14,689 nt of DNA from JAPLHV01 sp964464245. Lineage in GTDB: Bacteria; Caldisericota; JANLFM01. Both the position numbers and the translations under genes were made by a program. The notes beneath the pieces were generated by a model, which saw only the letters and a list, made by a program, of their open reading frames with translations, was not told where the DNA came from and did no database searches. Position 1 is the stretch's first letter; each line of letters begins with the position of its first letter. This document shows positions 7,561 through 12,036 of this stretch, one piece after another. Where the stretch lies: assembly GCA_964464245.1 (NCBI GenBank), contig CAYXFH010000012.1:1-14689 (forward strand), read 5' to 3'.

Positions 7561-7596
7561 GCCCTGCCGGGGGCTATTATGTTGCCGGGGGCTATC
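7561..7596. repeat. GC-rich 18-bp tandem repeat, two units
   Basis: The two units are GCCCTGCCGGGGGCTATT (7561-7578) and ATGTTGCCGGGGGCTATC (7579-7596). The second is identical to the first unit of the larger array at 7772-7861 and has the same orientation. Confidence 0.9.
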
Positions 7597-7771
7597 ATTG
7601 TTTAGTGGTTTAGTAGCCAAGTGGTCAAGTGGTCAAGTGGTCAAGTGGTCAAGTAAAAAAACAAATCTTGATCTTACTCATACTCAACTGCTTTATTACT
7701 CACTTTGAATCACCTATTTACTCAGTTGCTTAACTACTTAATTACTTGATTACTTGATTACTTAACTGCTC
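7597..7771. repeat. AT-rich intergenic block of 8-bp iterations in two opposed orientations
   Basis: The left part (7601-7656) is seven clean 8-bp units with the pattern YNNAGTRR: TTTAGTGG, TTTAGTAG, CCAAGTGG, three TCAAGTGG, TCAAGTAA. After an A-run and a diverged middle, the right part (about 7713-7770) is made of ATTACTTG-type octamers, the reverse-complement orientation of the same motif. The block is far lower in GC than its surroundings and is framed by the 18-bp repeats. I see no gene or RNA in it. Together with its flanks it forms the roughly 290-base gene-free stretch between the DUF2207 gene and the AIR-synthase-like gene. Confidence 0.88.
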
Positions 7772-7861
7772 ATGTTGCCGGGGGCTATCATGGCGCCGCG
7801 GGGTATGATGCTACCGGGGGCTATCATGGCGCCGCGGGTTATCATGGCGCCGCGCCAGCGC
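7772..7861. repeat. GC-rich 18-bp tandem repeat, five units
   Basis: Five consecutive 18-bp units start at 7772, 7790, 7808, 7826 and 7844, each beginning ATG. Two alternating types occur: ATG(TTG/CTA)CCGGGGGCTATC and ATGGCGCCGCGGGKTATS. The last unit decays after GCGCCGCG into unique coding sequence. The minus-strand AIR-synthase-like gene runs into the array, where each unit reads as RRHD(N/S)P, and stops within the third unit. Confidence 0.92.
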
Positions 7862-8842
7862 TCGCCACAATTCCTCCCGGCCATCGAAGACCTGCTTCTG
7901 CTCCACGCCGCCTTTGACAAAGATCAGAGTGCGCTCGGGGTGGAAAGAACCGATCCGGGTGAGGGGCAGGCCGCGTTGAGCGAAGGGCTCTTCCAACAGT
8001 CCAAGCGGCGCAGCGATCAGCATCGCTCCGGAGGAGATCAAAGCCAGCGGGTCCAACTCCAAAGCGCGACAGAGAAGGGCGGTCTCCAGGCGAATGGGAA
8101 GCGATTCTTCTTCCACACGCAGCCCGCAGGCGGAGGCCTCCATCATCTCCCAGGCTCCGCCCAGCAGCCCCCCCTCAGTCGCGTCGTGCATGGCATGAGC
8201 GCCCAGGGAAGCGGCCAGCAACCCCTCGGGGACCACCGAGATCTCCTCCAGGAAAGTCGCGGCATGAGCCAAGAGCTCCTCGCCCAGGACGGGGCGCAGC
8301 TCTTCCGCCAGCTCGCGGGCGAGGATCGCCGTCCCCTCCAAAGCAAGCGCTTTGCTGAGGTAGAGGGAGTCCCCCAACTGGGCGCCGCCGGTTCGGATCA
8401 GGCGACCGCGAGGTGTTTTGCCCACCGCCGTCGCCACCACCACCAGTTGCGGCAAATATGGCGTGACTTCGCTGTGACCGCCGAGGATGGCCACTCCCAA
8501 AGAACGAGCGGCGCGATCGGCATCGGACATCATCATCGCCAGCTCTTCGGCAGCCACGTGGGGAGGAATCAGCCAGGTCAAGAGCAGGCCGACCGGCTCG
8601 GCGCCTGCGGCGGCCAGGTCATTGCAGGCGATGTGGACGGCCAACCAGCCAATCTCCTGGCCGGCGCCGGTAATGGGATCGGTGGAGAGAACCAACAAGG
8701 AGTCGCCCCCCAGGTCGAGGACGGCAGCGTCCTCCCCCAGCGCTGCGCCAACCAGCGCCTCCGGCCGTGGCGATCCCAAGTAGGGGAAGACCAAGCGGGT
8801 CAATTCCTGGGAGGAGAGCTTGCCGGGGGAGAGCTTAGGCAT
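7811..8842 (-). CDS. AIR synthase-related (HypE/PurM superfamily) protein
   Basis: This protein has the two-domain PurM/HypE fold that binds ATP and acts on amide or thiocarboxamide-like groups. From the ATG at 8842 it has 343 residues. Superfamily landmarks are GKLSSQEL, GEDAAVLDLGG (about residues 36-46), STDPITGA (about 53-60), HIACNDLAAAGAEP, GVAILGGHSEVTP, an EGTAILA segment, and SVVPEGLLAASLGAHAMHDATEGGLLGGAWEM in the second domain. True HypE ends in a modified cysteine; this protein has no C-terminal cysteine and no hyp genes are nearby, so the substrate is unknown. The last 13 residues (RRHDNPRRHDSPR) are encoded by the 18-bp repeat array. The TTG at 8869 is an alternative start, but it lies in the stem of a long hairpin. 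Confidence 0.88.
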   Translation of the reverse strand: MPKLSPGKLSSQELTRLVFPYLGSPRPEALVGAALGEDAAVLDLGGDSLLVLSTDPITGAGQEIGWLAVHIACNDLAAAGAEPVGLLLTWLIPPHVAAEELAMMMSDADRAARSLGVAILGGHSEVTPYLPQLVVVATAVGKTPRGRLIRTGGAQLGDSLYLSKALALEGTAILARELAEELRPVLGEELLAHAATFLEEISVVPEGLLAASLGAHAMHDATEGGLLGGAWEMMEASACGLRVEEESLPIRLETALLCRALELDPLALISSGAMLIAAPLGLLEEPFAQRGLPLTRIGSFHPERTLIFVKGGVEQKQVFDGREELWRALARRHDNPRRHDSPR

Positions 8843-8857
8843 ACCCGTCTCTTCCCC

Positions 8858-8912
8858 GCAAGTCAGCAACCCTCGACTCTTCGCTTCCGCTCGAGGGTTG
8901 CTGCGGACTTGC
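8858..8912. promoter_or_regulatory. Long hairpin between the SPFH gene and the AIR-synthase-like gene
   Basis: The arm GCAAGTCAGCAACCCTCGA (8858-8876) pairs with 8891-8912 over a 13-bp perfect inner stem (8864-8876 with 8891-8903). After two unpaired bases on the right arm, a 6-bp outer stem follows (GCAAGT with ACTTGC). The loop is about 14 bases. It starts 50 bases past the SPFH stop and ends 15 bases before the AIR-synthase-like ATG. There is no T-tract on either side, so it is a leader structure or processing site rather than a plain intrinsic terminator. Confidence 0.75.
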
Positions 8913-8961
8913 TGGGTGACCCGGTCGACCGATGTCGTCTCGGAGGCTGCTCAGGATCGCT

Positions 8962-11028
8962 CTACTTTCCGGAGGGGGGCATCGGGTAGATGGTTGCCTC
9001 AGCCACGGGTGAGGAATTGGCGGGTGAGGAGCCAACGGGCAGCGACTCCAAAACGGGAGTGTTCGACCCACGCTGGGCGCTTCCGGCATTCCCGAGCCAG
9101 CGCATCAGCGTCCCAGCCAAGCCATCCAACGAGCCGGAGCCGTTGCTGCCGGAGACCAGCACTTCGGGTACGAACTTCACCCCGCGGTCGGCCAAAGCCG
9201 TGATGGCGTTTACCATTGCCGTCGGCTCCTGCCCAAGCGCGCGGACCTGGGCCTCGTATGCTTTGGCTCGCGCCATCCCGATCGCCTCTACTTCGGCCCC
9301 CTTGGCGGCGCCGGTCTCCCGGATGTAGGTGGCTTCGCCGTCAGCCTCGGCCTTGCGGGCGGTGGCGTTGTTGCTCTTGATCTCCACGTTAACGCGGGAC
9401 TCGGCCAGCTTGGTCTGCATGTCGGCCGTCCCCCGAGCCTGCTCGGTGGCGATGCGCTGATCCTGAGCCTCTCGCTGCTTCTGGTAGGTCTGAATCTCCT
9501 GGTTGGCGATCTCCCGTTCGGTCAGAACCTTCACCAGGCTCTCCGGCAGGATGACGTCCTGGATGTAGACGCCACGGGTCTCCACCTGGTACTGAGCGAG
9601 ATGGGAGGCGATGTGCATGAAGGCTTCCTCCTGCACCTTCTGCCGCGTCTCGATGAAGCTGATGGCCGGCATGGACTGCAGTTTGTCGCGGAAGTGGTTG
9701 CCTACCGCCGCCTGCAGGACCTCGTTGACCAGGTTGGCCATGGTCCCCACCATCGAGATGACGCGGGGGGCCTTCGTGTCCGGAACGTGGATCTGCACCT
9801 GCAAATCGATGCGGAAGATGAACCCCTCGCGCGACTTGGCCACGATCTGAGAGAGCTGGCGGTCCAGGTTGTGCGCTTGCGAGGTGGCATCGGCCCAGTT
9901 CAGGGTGAGGATCGAGGTGGGCACGACTTCGGCTTGGTAGCAACGCGGGTTGACCGAGTATTTTCCGGTGCGGATCGGCTCCTGCCAAATGCCGCGGTGG
10001 CCGGAGCGCACTAGTGTGCCGAACTTGAACTCCTCGCCGGAGGTGTCCTTGGCGCCCAGCCCGACATAGGCTTTGATCACCGCCACTTGACCCTGCTCCA
10101 CCACCAGCATCGGCACCATTTCCACCGAGACCAGGAAAGGGTTCAACGCGTAGGCGCCGTAAAGCAGGGGGTCATGCTGCAAGCCGATGCGGCCGCCGTT
10201 GTCGAGGAAGGCTTGGAAGTCCTGGTAGTTGTTGTGCAGATCGTTCTTACTCCCCAGGAGATGGTCAATCAGTTCACTATCTGAGGCGCCCTCATGCTCC
10301 AGCTTCTCCAGATCGGTGAATCCACCCAGACGGCTGGCGATGTCGCCGGCGGGAAGCGGATCTCCCTCGTAAACGGTGACAATCCCCACCATATCGTTGA
10401 CCTCTCCCTCGCGGCTGCGCGGGAGGGGCTCGATGCGCACCAGCGAGAGCTGGTCGGGACGAAGGCCGTAGGCCTCCGGCGTCAGCCGGCCGCTTCCGGC
10501 GCTCCCGGACTTGGTCATCCAGGCGCGCAACTCCGAGGCAATCGGCTCGCCGTAGACCTGGCGACGGGTAATCACCATAAAGCCCACCGGGTGGATCGGC
10601 ACCAGCGTGCCGGGGGGAAGGACCGGGCGCTGTACGCCCTTCTGCCCCCCCAGAGCGATGAACTTGCGCAGGTCGGAGAAGTTGGCGAACTCCGGTTTGA
10701 AGACGGCCGACTTGGCGCCGATCGGCAGCGGCGCCCCGACCTGGGCCACTACCACACCGATCTCCCCGGCCGGCACTTGCACCCAGGGGAACTTGTCGAC
10801 GCGGTAAGGCATCCAGAATTTCCAGCGCCAGCCAGGCATCAACAGGTCGGCTTGGTAGCCGGCTTCCCCCTGGAAGGCAATAGGGTTGTCCTGGTGCAGC
10901 TTGCCGAAGGAGAAACGCTTCGTCACCAGACCGACCTGGGTCGGCCCGATGATCCTGATTGAAGGGAGGAAGAGAATCAAGAAGAGCAAGATGCCCCCCA
11001 GTATGTAGATCAGTGTCCACGGAACCAT
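8962..11028 (-). CDS. Large SPFH/band-7 (flotillin/prohibitin-like) membrane protein
   Basis: This is a scaffolding protein of the SPFH superfamily, expected to sit at the inner membrane with its bulk in the cytoplasm. It has 688 residues, longer than typical flotillins. Visible in order are one N-terminal membrane helix (about residues 5-23); a first band-7-like stretch (IGPTQVGLVTKRFSFGKL to PAGEIGVVVAQVG, about 27-98); a long middle insert; a second band-7-like stretch (VEQGQVAVIKAYVG to TSILTLNW, about 310-378) followed by the SPFH core (RIDLQVQIHVPD, VGNHFRDKLQ, GVYIQDVILPESL, about 405-500); an Ala/Glu/Gln/Arg-rich coiled coil (about 503-600); and a Ser/Pro/Gly-rich tail ending PMPPSGK. 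The ATG has AAGGAGG (11042-11036) 7 bases upstream and a TATAAT further up. The family is certain; the specific role is unknown. Confidence 0.93.
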   Translation of the reverse strand: MVPWTLIYILGGILLFLILFLPSIRIIGPTQVGLVTKRFSFGKLHQDNPIAFQGEAGYQADLLMPGWRWKFWMPYRVDKFPWVQVPAGEIGVVVAQVGAPLPIGAKSAVFKPEFANFSDLRKFIALGGQKGVQRPVLPPGTLVPIHPVGFMVITRRQVYGEPIASELRAWMTKSGSAGSGRLTPEAYGLRPDQLSLVRIEPLPRSREGEVNDMVGIVTVYEGDPLPAGDIASRLGGFTDLEKLEHEGASDSELIDHLLGSKNDLHNNYQDFQAFLDNGGRIGLQHDPLLYGAYALNPFLVSVEMVPMLVVEQGQVAVIKAYVGLGAKDTSGEEFKFGTLVRSGHRGIWQEPIRTGKYSVNPRCYQAEVVPTSILTLNWADATSQAHNLDRQLSQIVAKSREGFIFRIDLQVQIHVPDTKAPRVISMVGTMANLVNEVLQAAVGNHFRDKLQSMPAISFIETRQKVQEEAFMHIASHLAQYQVETRGVYIQDVILPESLVKVLTEREIANQEIQTYQKQREAQDQRIATEQARGTADMQTKLAESRVNVEIKSNNATARKAEADGEATYIRETGAAKGAEVEAIGMARAKAYEAQVRALGQEPTAMVNAITALADRGVKFVPEVLVSGSNGSGSLDGLAGTLMRWLGNAGSAQRGSNTPVLESLPVGSSPANSSPVAEATIYPMPPSGK

Positions 11029-11054
11029 CGCAGTGCCTCCTTACTCGGCGGTGC

Positions 11055-11091
11055 GAACCCCAGTGGGTTCCCCACCTGTCCTTTGATTATA
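11055..11091 (-). promoter_or_regulatory. -10 box and leader hairpin of the SPFH gene
   Basis: A perfect TATAAT (minus strand, 11091-11086) lies about 58 bases before the SPFH start codon; no convincing -35 is seen. Between it and the ribosome site, GAACCC (11055-11060) and GGGTTC (11065-11070) can form a 6-bp hairpin with a 4-base loop in the leader. Confidence 0.5.
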
Positions 11092-11122
11092 GGGCCTTTC
11101 CGGCCGAATGGCGCAGTCTCCG

Positions 11123-11175
11123 AAAAATAGATCAGCTAATGGGGACAGATTTGAATTCTGTCCCCATTAGCTGAT
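11123..11175 (-). terminator. GGGGACAG palindrome copy 3, forming a terminator for the Nif3-like gene
   Basis: The arms are 11131-11149 (ATCAGCTAATGGGGACAGA) and 11157-11175, perfectly complementary over 19 bases. Three further bases pair on each side with one T/T mismatch (11150/11156), around a central G at 11153. On the minus strand the stem is followed after CTA by five T (11127-11123). That is a strong intrinsic-terminator shape for the Nif3-like transcript. The palindrome also encodes that protein's last residues and its TGA stop. Confidence 0.8.
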
Positions 11176-11608
11176 TCAAGGCGCTGAGGCTGTCCACCTG
11201 CAGGCCGCGGCGACGCAACTCGTTCAGGTAGGGGTTGATCCCGACCATATCTGAGGCAAGGTGGCCGCTGATCACCAGGTTCTTCCCCGGATGGGCTGCC
11301 GCCAGTTTCTCTGCTTCTCCTCCATCGATGTGAATGTAGATGACGGTCTGATAACCGGCGCGGTAGAGGACATCCGCTGCGCCAAAGCCGCCATTGGTTC
11401 CCGCTCCGTGGAAAACAGCGACGCGCCCGGCCGGAGCGCTCTCCTCTCCCAGGATAGCAACCGGGGGAAGGGGAGCAGCGGCAATCTCCGGGAACTCGCC
11501 CAAGGCCGACAAAACCTCTGCTACTGTCCAACCAGGGTGGGCTCGCTCCTCCAGTTTACCTTGCATCAGGCGCCGGCCCAGCTCGTCGAGTGGGTTGTGT
11601 ACATTCAA
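11132..11608 (-). CDS. Nif3-like metal-binding protein, C-terminal part (frame shifted from the N-terminal part)
   Basis: This is the C-terminal half of a Nif3/YbgI-type protein, a family with a di-metal site and debated function. It carries the expected second-half motifs: LNVHNPLDELGRR at the start (His and Asp ligands) and VISGHLASDMVGINPYLNELRRRG (H116, D120). The frame is open and family-like further upstream (KANWEDPLRLAERLRQPF), so the TTG at 11608 is only the first available start codon, not the original beginning of the segment. It overlaps the N-terminal frame by 4 bases (TTGA). The last residues, QLMGTEFKSVPIS, are not family sequence; they are the translation of the GGGGACAG palindrome. 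It may be a broken gene, an assembly or sequencing frameshift, or a translationally coupled split gene. Confidence 0.82.
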   Translation of the reverse strand: MNVHNPLDELGRRLMQGKLEERAHPGWTVAEVLSALGEFPEIAAAPLPPVAILGEESAPAGRVAVFHGAGTNGGFGAADVLYRAGYQTVIYIHIDGGEAEKLAAAHPGKNLVISGHLASDMVGINPYLNELRRRGLQVDSLSALNQLMGTEFKSVPIS

Positions 11609-11982
11609 GAAGGGTTGGCGCAGTCGCTCGGCCAGCCGAAGAGGATCCTCCCAGTTGGCCTTAACGCCCTGCCGGGGGCTAGAGCGTTCAGGAAGGCGCT
11701 TCGCCGCAGACGGGCAGTGGCGCGCTCGGCCTCCTCCTTGGGCGCCCCCAGTTCTTCCAGAAGAGAGCTCTGCCGTTCCAGCACGCGGTAGAAAGTAGCT
11801 ATAGCCAGACCGCGCGGGTGGTGGCCAAGAACGCAGTCATAGGCGTGGTCTTTGGCATAGAGAAGCTCGGCGGCGGAGACATCAAGGGCGAAGAGGATCC
11901 GCTGGAGGCGCCTCCCGGGAACATGGACGGCTGAATCCGAAGGGACCTCCTTCATTCCGGCCATATCGAGGGCGATCTGCAT
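11605..11982 (-). CDS. Nif3-like metal-binding protein, N-terminal part
   Basis: This is the N-terminal half of the same Nif3-like protein. Visible are ALDMAGMKEVPSDSAVHVPG, the RILFALDVSAAELLYAK strand-helix, and the metal-binding HHP (H54-H55-P56 in VLGHHPRG), followed by a helical segment (YRVLERQSSLLEELGAPKEEAERATARLRR). After about residue 100 the frame yields unfamiliar sequence and stops at 11605, while the neighbouring frame continues the family sequence. The start is also short: family members usually have several residues before the QIALDMAG helix. Here a palindromic repeat ends only 6 bases before the ATG and no ribosome site is visible, so the 5' end may have been displaced by repeat insertion. 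nrdJ lies just upstream on the same strand, so co-transcription is possible. Confidence 0.78.
   Translation of the reverse strand: MQIALDMAGMKEVPSDSAVHVPGRRLQRILFALDVSAAELLYAKDHAYDCVLGHHPRGLAIATFYRVLERQSSLLEELGAPKEEAERATARLRRSAFLNALAPGRALRPTGRILFGWPSDCANPS
11663..11681. repeat. 19-bp copy of the 18-bp repeat family inside the Nif3-like gene
   Basis: AACGCCCTGCCGGGGGCTA here is identical to 7558-7576, at the left 18-bp repeat upstream of the DUF2207 gene. It lies near the point where the Nif3-like reading frame changes. Confidence 0.8.
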
Positions 11983-11988
11983 CAGTTG

Positions 11989-12027
11989 AGCAAATGGGGA
12001 CAGATTTGAAATCTGTCCCCATTTGCT
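11989..12027. repeat. GGGGACAG palindrome, copy 4
   Basis: Perfect 19-base arms (11989-12007, AGCAAATGGGGACAGATTT, and 12009-12027) flank a central G. It begins 9 bases after the nrdJ stop and ends 6 bases before the Nif3-like ATG. It has no T-tract, so it could form a hairpin in a shared mRNA without necessarily ending transcription. Confidence 0.93.
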
Positions 12028-12036
12028 GCTTGCTGC

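Noticed and set aside
7601..7770. CRISPR array
   Set aside because: The repeats are 8 bp with no spacers, degenerate, and in opposite orientations in the two halves; no cas gene is present.
7772..8989. A 405-residue open frame on the plus strand beginning in the 18-bp array
   Set aside because: It lies opposite the AIR-synthase-like gene, its N-terminus is just repeat sequence (MLPGAIMAPRG), and the rest is Gln/Arg-rich with no domain. It is a shadow of the minus-strand gene in GC-rich DNA.
10292..11020. A 242-residue minus-strand frame within the SPFH gene
   Set aside because: It is an alternate frame of the SPFH gene with Arg/Gly/Ala-rich composition and no domain; the SPFH frame has clear motifs and a good ribosome site.
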